From Bacteroidales bacterium UBA1173 (GTDB lineage Bacteria; Bacteroidota; Bacteroidia; Bacteroidales; F082): a stretch of 55,083 nt of DNA. The position numbers were made by a program, and so were the translations under genes. Under the pieces are notes generated by a model. That model worked only from the letters and a program-made list of their open reading frames with translations, was not told the DNA's origin and made no database searches. Numbering within the stretch: the stretch's first letter is position 1; each line of letters starts with the position of its first letter. Location of the stretch: positions 401 to 55,483 of the forward strand of contig DBYZ01000015.1 in the NCBI GenBank assembly GCA_002311655.1, in the 5' to 3' direction. Below, one piece after another: positions 18,901 through 27,101 of this stretch.

Positions 18901-21646
18901 CGAGGTAACTTTAACAGCTACACCTGCATCTGGATATAGTTTTGTTGCCGACTCATGGGTATTCTATAAAGAAAGCGAGCAGGATTATGTTGTTGATGAA
19001 TCCATTGTAGTTTTAGACAACAAAATCACCATGCCAGCCTACAACCTTTGGGTAGATGCAACTTTTGAAGAGACAAATACATTAACTTTCGATTTCCATT
19101 TCTCAGTAATGGGCGACGATGGATGGAGCACAACATATGAAGAACATATAGTTGAATACACTCAAGCTACAGTAACTTTTGAATCAGCCAACAAGAATAG
19201 CAGCACAATCACCGATATTCCTGTTACTAAAGGTAAATCTGTCTCGATTGTAATGAAAGAAGGTCAACCCAACATGTCTGGTGTAACATTTGTTTGCAGA
19301 CAATGGGGAACTAAGACCCAGACTATCACACTACACTACAGCACAAACGGAGGCACAAGCTATACTTCAACAGGTATCACTTCCGACAACTTTACAATCA
19401 ATTGCGCTGCACTACCTGCGGGAGCAAATGCAGTTAAAATCACTTTCTCAAGTTCAGATAACCAAGTTGGTATTGAGTCTGCTACATTGAACTTTAGCAC
19501 CGATCCTGTAATAGCAGCAACTCCAGCCACACTTACAGGTTTCGTTTACGCTGAAGGGAACGGTCCATCAGAATCACAGAACATTACGGTTTCAGGTAAT
19601 TATTTGACAAACGACATTACTGTAGCTCTGCCTACAGAAAGTAGCTTCGAGATGAAACTTGGAGCAGGAGAATGGACAAACTCTTTGACACTCACACAAA
19701 CAGATGGTTCAGTTGCTTCAACAACAATCAACGTACGTATGAAGAGCGATCTTTCTGCTGGCAACTACAATAATACAATTAGTGTCACCTCTGGTGAGCT
19801 TTCAGAATCAGTAACATTAAGTGGTACTGTGAATGCTGCGCCATCATCGAACACCTATAATTTGGTGACATCACTTACTCCTGGCTTACACTATATTATT
19901 GTATCCAGCAATACAAATGATGAGTATTTTGCAATGGGAGGACAAAACCAAAATGGAGATTACAGAGATCCAATAAATATCAATGTTTCAGAAAATTCAA
20001 CCACCATTTCAAGTGATTCCGGTGTTACTGAAGTTGTAATCAGTGGCAACGAAGGTCACTACACATTACATACCACAGAAGGCTTCCTTAAAGGTGGCAA
20101 CAAGAAGCTTAAAAATGATGGAACAGTAAACGATACATGGTCTATCACAATCAACAACTCTGGAGTAGCTACCATATCTTATGGTGATTATAGCATCAAA
20201 TATAATAGTAGTGCCCCACGATTTACATGTTATGCTTCAGGACAATGCGACATTTACCTTTACAAGAAAGTTGGCGACACCAATCCTGTTTACTACAGCC
20301 CAACAGAGATTACAATGAACGACCCGGATCCGACGTCAGAGCCTATCATTGTTGTCAACAATGAGATTTTGATACTTACAGGAGATTTGAGCCATTGCGA
20401 CAACCCTGATATGTTCATAATCCAAGACGGCGGTCAGGTCATCAATACCAATGACAATCCTGTATCAGCCACACTCCAGAAGAATATCACCGCGGCATCA
20501 TCATGGAAGGACGATGTCGATGGATGGTACTTCATCGCATCACCAGTTGATAACCTCTCAACAAGTGCAGTGACAGGCAGCGGTTTGGGCACCTACGACC
20601 TGTTTGCATACGATGAGCCTAACGCTTACTGGAGATCGAACACCGGAACTGGTGCTCCATTCACTGAATTAGAGCGTGGCAAAGGCTACCTCTATGCCAA
20701 TAAAGATGATGTTATTTTGAACTTCGCTGGCATGATGGTAAGCACAAACGAAAGCATCAGCTTGCCTTTGAGCTATGCATGTGAATATACAGACGTGAAA
20801 GGCTACAACCTCATGGGCAACCCATTCACTCGTAACCTCACTACCGGCGACATAACAAAAGGTGGCGTTGCACTCACAACTTATTACGGCATCAATGCCG
20901 CAACCACCGGCATGGAAGCCAAGCTGATTGCAAATGAGCCTATCAAACCAGGACAAGGATTCTTCGTCCAAGTTGAGAGCACTGATGAAAACCATATATT
21001 AGTGTTCAACCCATCAAAGAAAGATGAAACAGTTGACAATGGATATATCTGCATCGCTGCCGGAAACGAAAATAACATGGACAAGGCTTACGTCCAAATC
21101 AAAAACGGCAACACTTTGCGTAAGATGAACATCGCAAACATGATGGAAGTTTACGTGATGAACGACGGCGATGACTACGCTGCAGCAAGAGTTGAGGAAC
21201 TCGCAGGCACAATGCCGGTGCACTTCAAGGCAGTTGAAGACGGAGAATTCACAATCACAATCAACGCAAAGAATATCGAGGCAAGCACTATGATGCTCTT
21301 CGATGACTTCACTGGAGAACAAATCGACCTGTTGGAGACACCAAGCTACACATTCTTCGCCAATGAAAGCGACGATGCGGCACGTTTCACCCTCATGTTC
21401 GACTTCAACGACTACACAGGCATCAATGAATCGTACGTCAATGGTAACTTCGCTTACCAGAACGGTGATGAGCTGTTAGTCAGCGGCGACGGCACATTGC
21501 AGGTGTTCGACGTGATGGGTCGCTTCGTGATGAGCAAGGAGATCCATGGCAACGAGAGCATCAGCGTTTCAGCATTCGAAACAGGTGTTTACATGCTGAG
21601 ATTTGTTGGAGAAAACAATATGACACAGAAAATTGTTGTTAGATAA
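15905..21646 (+). CDS. Giant T9SS-secreted BACON-like multidomain protein 2 (1913 aa)
   Basis: Secreted protein with an N-terminal signal peptide (cleavage about residue 27, after VGQ). BACON-like Ig modules lie at about 358-441 and 637-720, and perhaps one near 857-968; each ends in the VT(I/V)TQ strand typical of the family. Between the first two is an OB-fold-like stretch resembling DUF5689 (about 445-632, NGKNIFVTDNNGNGFVIY). A bacterial InlB-type repeat (ATAHGTITFNPASPVEA) follows at about 975-1055. From about 1480 comes the C-terminal module shared with the other giants (GWYFIASPV, YDEPNAYWRS, GYLYANKDD, GYNLMGNPF). A T9SS sorting domain ends KIVVR. Base composition is more AT-rich than giant gene 1. 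Binding to host or plant polysaccharide is plausible, by inference from BACON domains. A small companion gene follows after 22 nt. Confidence 0.92.
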   Translation: MTKKITFLITAALMLLTMIVSPGRAVGQTRDNASFTPDDFSGQGTSGTGGAISATVSTVTFACDKGYGTTQIRCYSGGKITISSSNTITAISFTFAGSYTGGLSTSYTGLSTTSWEQTLSSQARINAVTVTYTAGGSSLTDNDIALTGAPIALEFDLYDNDDDQVINYTTSSTGLVSIANNEYIDTEINQNNKTITVIPKKVTPTAQTITVSQAADATYAAGSVTFTVSIEDSTPFSGGDITFVAGTDQGTSTGQNPDQITKSVVTVSSTSAALAVAQYRFYKNSTTTISTTSGNITQIVFTHCDNTYPISNLSNIDANGTWTGSATSVEFVASAQARASQIVVTVDTGSTPSPSITANNVNIAYTATNGSIAYTVNNLVSGGALTATTTAEWLTLGTVGETVPFTCSANELHESRTATVTLTYTYGTKSTVTKDVTITQAAAPIVYTSIPALFAAATTTETNVLVTFNNWVVSGVSTNGKNIFVTDNNGNGFVIYYNSDMSSTYAVGNILTGTAVSCSLKKYNGFAELLNVGANDLTITTGGTVTTANVAMADLAGVNTGALLHYENLTCSISSNKYYLSDGNTTLQLYNALFAFDALTDGKTYNITGVYQQYNSTKEILPRSADDIELVTGDTPVINASNVEIDYDATSGEIAYTITNPASGVNLGATTSAEWVSNIAVAADKVTFTTTANEGTEDRTATFTLTYTGAEDKVVTVTQGHYVVDYATLPFEWDGSGDTPTGITNSGVGTYSSSPYLKFDGSGDYIILKINERPGTLTFDIKGNTFSGGTFKVQTSANGTDYTDLETYTNLTNTVQSEEFTNLGEDVRYIKWIYTEKSSGNVALGNITLAQYVAPTASITVDPATVNATNTATEDYLGIAYTALTITKPNDFGIQFYDSNNQELNDDDEPDWITAEAATQIGQEGYFVYYIISANTGAARTAYFKVYALGDTDYVYSNLVTITQAAAPAPTYTIEQYSTPATAHGTITFNPASPVEANTEVTLTATPASGYSFVADSWVFYKESEQDYVVDESIVVLDNKITMPAYNLWVDATFEETNTLTFDFHFSVMGDDGWSTTYEEHIVEYTQATVTFESANKNSSTITDIPVTKGKSVSIVMKEGQPNMSGVTFVCRQWGTKTQTITLHYSTNGGTSYTSTGITSDNFTINCAALPAGANAVKITFSSSDNQVGIESATLNFSTDPVIAATPATLTGFVYAEGNGPSESQNITVSGNYLTNDITVALPTESSFEMKLGAGEWTNSLTLTQTDGSVASTTINVRMKSDLSAGNYNNTISVTSGELSESVTLSGTVNAAPSSNTYNLVTSLTPGLHYIIVSSNTNDEYFAMGGQNQNGDYRDPININVSENSTTISSDSGVTEVVISGNEGHYTLHTTEGFLKGGNKKLKNDGTVNDTWSITINNSGVATISYGDYSIKYNSSAPRFTCYASGQCDIYLYKKVGDTNPVYYSPTEITMNDPDPTSEPIIVVNNEILILTGDLSHCDNPDMFIIQDGGQVINTNDNPVSATLQKNITAASSWKDDVDGWYFIASPVDNLSTSAVTGSGLGTYDLFAYDEPNAYWRSNTGTGAPFTELERGKGYLYANKDDVILNFAGMMVSTNESISLPLSYACEYTDVKGYNLMGNPFTRNLTTGDITKGGVALTTYYGINAATTGMEAKLIANEPIKPGQGFFVQVESTDENHILVFNPSKKDETVDNGYICIAAGNENNMDKAYVQIKNGNTLRKMNIANMMEVYVMNDGDDYAAARVEELAGTMPVHFKAVEDGEFTITINAKNIEASTMMLFDDFTGEQIDLLETPSYTFFANESDDAARFTLMFDFNDYTGINESYVNGNFAYQNGDELLVSGDGTLQVFDVMGRFVMSKEIHGNESISVSAFETGVYMLRFVGENNMTQKIVVR

Positions 21647-21668
21647 TTAATAATAGGAGAATATAACT

Positions 21669-21947
21669 ATGAAAAAGATATTATTAGCGATCGCATTAGT
21701 TTCTATGATAGGTCTCGGTGCCAGTGCACAGCGCTTTGGCAGCAGCGACAGTTTCTTCAACAACTGGGAAGATGTTGGCAACGGTCTCGACAAATTCGAT
21801 GATTTTGACAACCTCAGAGGCGGAGAACCTGTTATTCCTGGCGGTCACGGCAGTGGTAACGATGTCCCTGCCCCACTCGGCAGCGGCATCGCAGTACTCA
21901 CAGCACTCGGCGCAGGATACGCCTTTGCGAGACGTAAACGCGACTAA
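21669..21947 (+). CDS. Small secreted protein with PAPLGSG-helix-basic C-terminus, copy 1
   Basis: Protein of 92 aa and unknown function. It has a signal peptide (about residues 1-20, ends GASAQ), then an acidic, Gly/Asn-rich middle (FNNWEDVGNGLDKFDDFDN). The C-terminus is tripartite: PAPLGSG, a hydrophobic stretch (IAVLTALGAGYAF), then ARRKRD. The same C-terminal layout occurs in the gene at 44655-44909. Both follow a giant T9SS gene by about 20 nt on the same strand. The layout resembles LPXTG or PEP-CTERM sorting tails, but I know of no established enzyme for it. Calling it a sorting signal is inference; a plain membrane anchor is the simpler alternative. Confidence 0.85.
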   Translation: MKKILLAIALVSMIGLGASAQRFGSSDSFFNNWEDVGNGLDKFDDFDNLRGGEPVIPGGHGSGNDVPAPLGSGIAVLTALGAGYAFARRKRD

Positions 21948-21950
21948 CAA

Positions 21951-22015
21951 GTTTGAAGTTACGAGTTTGAAGTTTGGAGTTAAAGTTATCAACTTCAAAC
22001 TTCAAACTTAAAACT
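21951..22015. repeat. GTTTGAAG-family palindromic repeat, copy 1
   Basis: A left arm of tandem GTTTGAAGTT-like units and a right arm of AACTTCAAAC units can fold into a long hairpin. It occupies the whole gap between the small companion gene and the convergent transporter gene, so it may act as a bidirectional terminator. Confidence 0.8.
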
Positions 22016-22922
22016 TCTTACTTTGGGAGTTTGCCGCGCGGCTCTTGTTAACCAAAATCACTCCGGTGAAGACAAGAATTGCCGCTATGACCTTCTGCCA
22101 GGTGAGATGATCCATGCCAGTGGCGATTCCCATCACGGTGGCGATGATAGGCTGGAGATAGCCGTAAAGGCTGATAACTGTTGGTCGCAACGCCTTCTGC
22201 CCTACCGGAATCAGGAAATAGGCGATGAAGGTGGCAAAAAGAATCAGGAAACCAAGCTCAAGAAGATATTTTGTCGGTAACGCAGCGATATTAAGACTCA
22301 CTAACTCTTTGATATCGAATGGTATAGCCACTATCGCAGAGAAGAGAAACATCCACTTCATGAATGTAATGACACTGTATTTCGCGATAAGCGGACGGAA
22401 AGCGCCGAGATATAAAGCAAAGAAAATACAGTTGCCGATCATGTAGACGATGCCCATTGGCTGGGTCTCGGTGACGCCACTGCTCTCGACACGTACAGTA
22501 TTGAAAACCAAGAATATAACACCGATAAAACTCAACGCCACGCCTCCAGCTTTCTTCAAGGTGATAGGCTCTTTCAGCACGATGGCAGCGATGAACATGG
22601 TGAAAATCGGCGTCAACGGAGTGAGGATGCTTGTGTCGAAAGGCGTTGTCAGGGTGCTTGCCTTCAGAAACGAAATCTGTGTGAGGAACAGACCAAGCAT
22701 CGAGGCGAGAAAAATCTTCGGGAAGTCGCTTTTCTCGACCTTCTCGCGAGGCTGAAACAGCGACACCAGCCAGAAAAGCAGAGTAGCACCTATGGCACGG
22801 AAGCAGAACAGCCCCATCGGAGAGACCAGCGCCAGAGTGGATAAGTCTCTGCAAATGATGATGTTAAAGCCGAAAATCGAGTAGGCGACGAAGGCTGAAA
22901 TATGACCTAAAGACTTTTTCAT
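22008..22922 (-). CDS. DMT-superfamily transporter (EamA family)
   Basis: Inner-membrane protein of 304 aa with about ten predicted transmembrane helices in two EamA repeats (about residues 8-140 and 155-290). Typical signatures include FRAIGATLLFW in the first half and SLYGYLQPIIATVMG in the second. The family exports amino acids, nucleosides or other metabolites, and the substrate is unknown. A TATTTTTG box lies just upstream (complement of 22931-22938). Confidence 0.9.
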   Translation of the reverse strand: MKKSLGHISAFVAYSIFGFNIIICRDLSTLALVSPMGLFCFRAIGATLLFWLVSLFQPREKVEKSDFPKIFLASMLGLFLTQISFLKASTLTTPFDTSILTPLTPIFTMFIAAIVLKEPITLKKAGGVALSFIGVIFLVFNTVRVESSGVTETQPMGIVYMIGNCIFFALYLGAFRPLIAKYSVITFMKWMFLFSAIVAIPFDIKELVSLNIAALPTKYLLELGFLILFATFIAYFLIPVGQKALRPTVISLYGYLQPIIATVMGIATGMDHLTWQKVIAAILVFTGVILVNKSRAANSQSKKF

Positions 22923-22944
22923 ACGAGGTGCAAAAATACAAAAA

Positions 22945-23030
22945 AGTCTCTAGTCGCTAGTTTTTAGTCTTTAGTTTTTAGTTTTTTAAATTTCTAGCGA
23001 CTAAAGACTAACGACTAACAACTAAAAACT
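22945..23030. repeat. TAGTCTTTAGTC-family palindromic repeat, copy 1
   Basis: Inverted units of (T)AGTCGCTAGT/AGTCTTTAGT and ACTAGCGACT/ACTAAAGACT fill the space between divergent DMT transporter and CobW genes, directly before the cobW -7 box (TATCTTTG, 23032-23039). Confidence 0.8.
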
Positions 23031-23031
23031 G

Positions 23032-23039
23032 TATCTTTG
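23032..23039 (+). promoter_or_regulatory. -7 promoter box of cobW-family gene
   Basis: TATCTTTG abuts the end of the TAGTC repeat and lies 28 nt before the ATG. The expected -33 region is inside the repeat and has no TTTG. Confidence 0.45.
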
Positions 23040-23067
23040 CAGTCAGAAAAAATTAAAAATTAGATAT

Positions 23068-24288
23068 ATGAGTAGAATGGAAACTCCGGTCCTACTTCTG
23101 ACCGGTTATCTCGGAAGCGGAAAAACCACATTGGTAAATCATATCCTTTCTAACAAGAAAGGCATCAAATTTGCAGTGATAGTCAACGACATAGGCGAGG
23201 TGAACATCGACGCCGACCTCATCCAGAAAGGCGGAGTGGTGGGCAAGAAAGACGAGAGCCTCGTGGCGTTGCAGAACGGATGCATCTGCTGCACCTTGAA
23301 GATGGACCTCATCGAGCAGCTCAACGACATCATGAAAATGGCGCGTTTCGACTACATCGTCATCGAAGCCAGCGGCATCTGCGAGCCTGAACCGATAGCG
23401 AGAACCATCGCCGGAATCCCTCAGATGGGCAAGGAATACACGCAGTTTGGCACCCCGCGCCTCGACTGCATAGTGACAGTGGTCGACGCACTCAGAATGA
23501 AAGACGAGTTCGCTTGCGGCGACAAACTCAAGAACGAAAACATCGACGAAGACGACATCGAGAACCTCGTGATCGAGCAGATTGAGTTCTGCAACATCGT
23601 AATATTAAACAAGGTGTCGGAAGTCGAGCCGAAAGAACTGGAACGCATCCGCCAGATTGTGAAGAACCTCGCTCCTGACGCACAGATTCTCGAATGCGAC
23701 TACGCAAATGTCGATTTGGACAACATCATCGACACCTATATGTTTGACTATAATGATGTTTCAGGCAGTGCAGGCTGGATCAAAATCATCGAAGGTCATG
23801 AGGAACATCACGATGATGACGATAATGACGACGATGATGATCACGACGAACATGAACACGAGCATCATCACCACGATCATGAGCACCACCATCATCATGA
23901 TGAGGATGAAGGAGAGGCTGAGGAATATGGCATCGGCACTTATGTTTACTTCAACAGAAGACCTTTTGACACTTTGAAGTTCAATGATTATGTGCTGAAC
24001 AGCTGGCCGAAAAACATCATCCGCTGCAAGGGATTGTGCTATTTCGCCGACAATCAGGACATGTCGTATATCTTCGAGACCGCAGGTAAGCAGAAGAAGC
24101 TTTCGGAAGCCGGCTACTGGTTCGCCACAGCAAGTAAAGAGGAACTGCAGCAGTTTGTGGAGCGTGACCCGAGCATCTTGAAGGACTGGGACGAGGAATA
24201 CGGCGACAGAATGGAAAAGATAGTGTTTATTGGACAAAAGCTTGATAAAGAAGCGATTAAAGCGGCACTGGATGCTTGCTTATTTTAG
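23068..24288 (+). CDS. CobW/ZNG1-family GTP-binding metallochaperone with His-rich region
   Basis: G3E-family GTPase of 406 aa. Its Walker A motif is GYLGSGKTT (residues 13-21), and the metal-binding CICC motif of the family is at 72-75. A guanine-specificity motif variant NKVSE lies at 181-185. Between the GTPase domain and the CobW C-terminal domain is a very His/Asp/Glu-rich insert (about 244-286), likely a metal buffer for zinc or another transition metal. The C-terminal domain (about 287-406) shows the usual TYVYFNRRPFD and KG.CYFAD segments. No zinc-uptake regulator site or metal transporter is adjacent, so the client is unknown. Its TAG stop codon is the first triplet of a palindromic repeat. 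Confidence 0.93.
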   Translation: MSRMETPVLLLTGYLGSGKTTLVNHILSNKKGIKFAVIVNDIGEVNIDADLIQKGGVVGKKDESLVALQNGCICCTLKMDLIEQLNDIMKMARFDYIVIEASGICEPEPIARTIAGIPQMGKEYTQFGTPRLDCIVTVVDALRMKDEFACGDKLKNENIDEDDIENLVIEQIEFCNIVILNKVSEVEPKELERIRQIVKNLAPDAQILECDYANVDLDNIIDTYMFDYNDVSGSAGWIKIIEGHEEHHDDDDNDDDDDHDEHEHEHHHHDHEHHHHHDEDEGEAEEYGIGTYVYFNRRPFDTLKFNDYVLNSWPKNIIRCKGLCYFADNQDMSYIFETAGKQKKLSEAGYWFATASKEELQQFVERDPSILKDWDEEYGDRMEKIVFIGQKLDKEAIKAALDACLF

Positions 24289-24355
24289 TCGCTAGTCTTT
24301 AGTCGCTAGTCTTTAGTTATTAGTACTAAAGTCTAACGACTAGCGACTAAAGACT
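24286..24355. repeat. TAGTCTTTAGTC-family palindromic repeat, copy 2
   Basis: It starts exactly at the TAG stop codon of the cobW-family gene and runs to the tail end of the convergent MATE gene. The arms TAGTCGCTAGTC and GACTAGCGACTA pair. It could terminate both transcripts. Confidence 0.8.
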
Positions 24356-25724
24356 CTTTTATTGCGAACGGTAACGCTAGCAGGAATGTAAGTGCATCGG
24401 CGATGGCTTGCGTCATTTCGACACCTTGAAAGCCTATGAAGAGAGGCAGAATCATGATTGTCGGAACGAAGAAAATGCCCTGTCGCCCCATCGACAACAC
24501 TGTGGCTATCAACGTTTTACGAGTCGTTTGATACATCATGTTTGTTACCATGCTCACTCCTACGAGCGGGAACGACAGACATTGCCACCGCAAGGCCTCG
24601 GCACCGATTTTTATCAGTTCGGCATCTTCGCTTCTAAAGATTTTAATGAGGTCGGGAGCGAATATCGCGAATGTTATCGACATCACTATCAAGATTGCGG
24701 TCGCCAAACCACATGTAAACACGAACGATTTCCGCACACGTTCATGCAGTCCCGCGCCGTAGTTGAAGCCGCAGACAGGCTGGAACCCCTGCCCTATTCC
24801 CAGGATGATGGAGAAGGCAAACATCATGATGCGCGCCACTATCGCGAAAGCGGCGATGGCACTCGCCTCGGTGCCAGGAGCAGCGTAAAATGCAGCGTAA
24901 CGGTTAAGCAATATCGTGCTGACGCACACAAAGAAATGCCTTGCCAGCGAAGGGTTTCCGCCCTTGAAAATGTCTTTATAGCTCTGCCATGAAGGCGAGA
25001 AATTCCTGAAACGAATATGGACGTTGCCGCTCATCTCGGTGCCCATCAGAAGGACAAACCATCCCGTCATCTGACTGATGCAAGTGGCGAGCGAGGCACC
25101 CATCACACCCATGTCGAGATAGTAGATAAACAAGGCATCGAGGAAGATGTTGAGCACCGCGCCAGTGGTCAGTCCCACCATCGCATAACGCGCGTTGCCC
25201 TGCAGTCGCAGCTGGTTGTTCAGCGTCAGCGACGACATCATGAAAGGCGTTCCGATGAGGATAAACAGCAGATAATCATTGGCTTGCGGCACAATGTCGG
25301 GAGTGGCGCCCATCATCCGCGAAAGCGGGGAAAGAAAGAAAAGCCCGATGATGGCGGCGATAGCACCTATTCCCATCGAGGACAGGAAACCAGTGGCAGC
25401 CATCTTCTCCGCCTCTTGGTATTTCTTTGCGCCGAGGGCAGTGGAGATGAAGTTACCCGAGCCGTGGCCGAAGAAAAAACCTATTGCGTTGATGAACGTC
25501 ATGTAGGCAAACGAGACACCCACGCCGGCTGTCGCCTCGGTCGAGATATGGCCGACAAAAAACGCGTCGATGATGTTGTACAACGCCGTCACCATCATGG
25601 AGATGATAGTCGGGACCGCCATCTTCATAACCAGCTGACGCACAGGCGTTTCCGTCATCATGACATAACGTGCGCTGCGTTGCTGCTCGTCCTTTTCGCG
25701 TGTCGAACCAAAAATATGCTTCAT
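24333..25724 (-). CDS. MATE-family multidrug/sodium antiporter
   Basis: Inner-membrane efflux protein of about 463 aa with roughly 12 transmembrane helices. It has the MATE N-terminal pattern (PVRQLVMKMAVPTIISMMV, ALYNIIDAFFVG) and the second half motif GIGQGFQPVCGFNYGA. The ATG at 25724 (MKHIFGST) is preferred to the upstream codon at 25739, which overlaps the TATTTTTG box (complement of 25729-25736); even so the box is very close to this ATG, so translation might begin further in. The 3' end overlaps the TAGTC repeat. Confidence 0.93.
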   Translation of the reverse strand: MKHIFGSTREKDEQQRSARYVMMTETPVRQLVMKMAVPTIISMMVTALYNIIDAFFVGHISTEATAGVGVSFAYMTFINAIGFFFGHGSGNFISTALGAKKYQEAEKMAATGFLSSMGIGAIAAIIGLFFLSPLSRMMGATPDIVPQANDYLLFILIGTPFMMSSLTLNNQLRLQGNARYAMVGLTTGAVLNIFLDALFIYYLDMGVMGASLATCISQMTGWFVLLMGTEMSGNVHIRFRNFSPSWQSYKDIFKGGNPSLARHFFVCVSTILLNRYAAFYAAPGTEASAIAAFAIVARIMMFAFSIILGIGQGFQPVCGFNYGAGLHERVRKSFVFTCGLATAILIVMSITFAIFAPDLIKIFRSEDAELIKIGAEALRWQCLSFPLVGVSMVTNMMYQTTRKTLIATVLSMGRQGIFFVPTIMILPLFIGFQGVEMTQAIADALTFLLALPFAIKESLVASR

Positions 25725-25768
25725 TCCGCAAAAATACAAAAAATAAAGGTTCGTAATATAATTTTCAC

Positions 25769-25776
25769 TATCTTTG
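25769..25776 (+). promoter_or_regulatory. -7 promoter box of ricT-gldH-PBP operon
   Basis: TATCTTTG lies 35 nt before the ATG of the ricT-like gene. The upstream -33 element is weak. Confidence 0.5.
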
Positions 25777-25811
25777 CAAGTTATTTATATATATTGGAGA
25801 ATTTTGTTTTT

Positions 25812-27101
25812 ATGGAAGAAAAAGATATAAGAGAAGAAGAAATTATCGAAGAAAATATATCGGAAACCACTGAAGATGTTGACAGTCTGCTGAAATCCGC
25901 CCCTCAGAAAATCAATATGAAGGACGAGGAGATGGAAGACCAGATGGTGAACAAGCAGGACGAGGGCGAGGAGTTTAAGGCGACATGGCCGTTGCACGAC
26001 GACATGAAGAAGACGCTCACCAATGATTTCCACCGCGGATGCCGCATCAAAGCCGACAAATATGAGTTCGCGAGCTGCGTGTTGCGCCACGGACAGTGCA
26101 AACTCGACAGCTTCAACTGGCTGAAAGACTACGAGAACGAGACACCGAAAGAGGGCGATTTGCTGGTTGCAGAGGTGCGTTTCAAAAACGACAGAAAAGA
26201 TTTCTACAGCTACCCTTCGGAGATGCATCTCCTTGAAGGTGAATTAGTTGCAGTGGAGACAGCTATCGGACACGACATCGGAATAGTGACGATGGTTGGC
26301 GAGCTCATCGAGAAACAGCGCAAGCGCAAGAAAAACAACACACCTGTCGCTGAGTTGAAAAAAGTCTACCGCCGCGCCCGTGTCAACGACGTGGAGAAGT
26401 TCCTTGAAGCAATCCGTCAGGAAGACCACACCTTATACAGAAGCCGTGAGATAGCATCGAGCCTGAAGCTTGAGATGAAGCTTAATGATATTGAGTATCA
26501 AGGAGATAGGACAAAAGCTATTTTCTATTACACTGCTGATGGACGTGTCGACTTCCGTGAACTGATCAAGAAACTGGCTGAGGAGTTCCATGTGCGCGTG
26601 GAGATGCGTCAGATCGGATTCCGTCAGGAATCGGCGAAACTGGGCGGCATAGGCTCTTGCGGCCGTGAGCTCTGCTGCGCCTCATGGATCACTGATTTTC
26701 AATCGGTTACAACCAACGTGGCGAGGGTACAGCAGCTGTCACCAAACCCACAGAAACTCGCCGGACAATGCGGCAAGCTGAAATGCTGCCTCAACTACGA
26801 GTATGAGGCTTACGTCGACGCTTTGAAGAGTTTCCCTGACAACCACATCGTGTTGAAGACCAAGAAAGGTGACGGAATCTACCAGAAAATCGACATCTTC
26901 AAGGGTTTGATGTGGTATTCCTACCCATTCGACCGAAACAATATGATGGCTATTCCTGTGGAGCAGGTGAAGGCTATTATCGAAAACAACAAGAAAGGCG
27001 TGCTTCCTGAGCAGTTAGAGGACTTCGCGTTCATCAAGGAGCAGAAGAACAACGACTACGGCGAGGATGGCAAGCCAGCGGATTTGTCGAAACTTGAATA
27101 A
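25812..27101 (+). CDS. ricT: PSP1 domain protein (RicT/YaaT-like)
   Basis: Cytoplasmic protein of 429 aa. An acidic N-terminus (about residues 1-60) precedes the PSP1 domain, with Cys residues in GSCGRELCCASW and GQCGKLKCCLNYEYE. These correspond to the Fe-S-binding cysteines described for the RicT/RicA/RicF complex of Bacillus, which affects RNA processing; whether that role holds in Bacteroidota is unknown. The open frame extends far upstream to 25017, but that part is antisense to the MATE gene. The ATG at 25812 after the promoter box is the sensible start. Its stop overlaps the gldH ATG (TAATG). Confidence 0.88.
   Translation: MEEKDIREEEIIEENISETTEDVDSLLKSAPQKINMKDEEMEDQMVNKQDEGEEFKATWPLHDDMKKTLTNDFHRGCRIKADKYEFASCVLRHGQCKLDSFNWLKDYENETPKEGDLLVAEVRFKNDRKDFYSYPSEMHLLEGELVAVETAIGHDIGIVTMVGELIEKQRKRKKNNTPVAELKKVYRRARVNDVEKFLEAIRQEDHTLYRSREIASSLKLEMKLNDIEYQGDRTKAIFYYTADGRVDFRELIKKLAEEFHVRVEMRQIGFRQESAKLGGIGSCGRELCCASWITDFQSVTTNVARVQQLSPNPQKLAGQCGKLKCCLNYEYEAYVDALKSFPDNHIVLKTKKGDGIYQKIDIFKGLMWYSYPFDRNNMMAIPVEQVKAIIENNKKGVLPEQLEDFAFIKEQKNNDYGEDGKPADLSKLE

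Noticed and set aside
22945..23030. TAGTC repeats as a possible CRISPR array
   Set aside because: Units are inverted and directly adjacent without unique spacers, and no cas gene is nearby.
25017..25811. Upstream extension of the ricT-like frame by 265 codons
   Set aside because: The extension is antisense to the MATE gene, and the promoter box and ATG at 25812 mark the real start.
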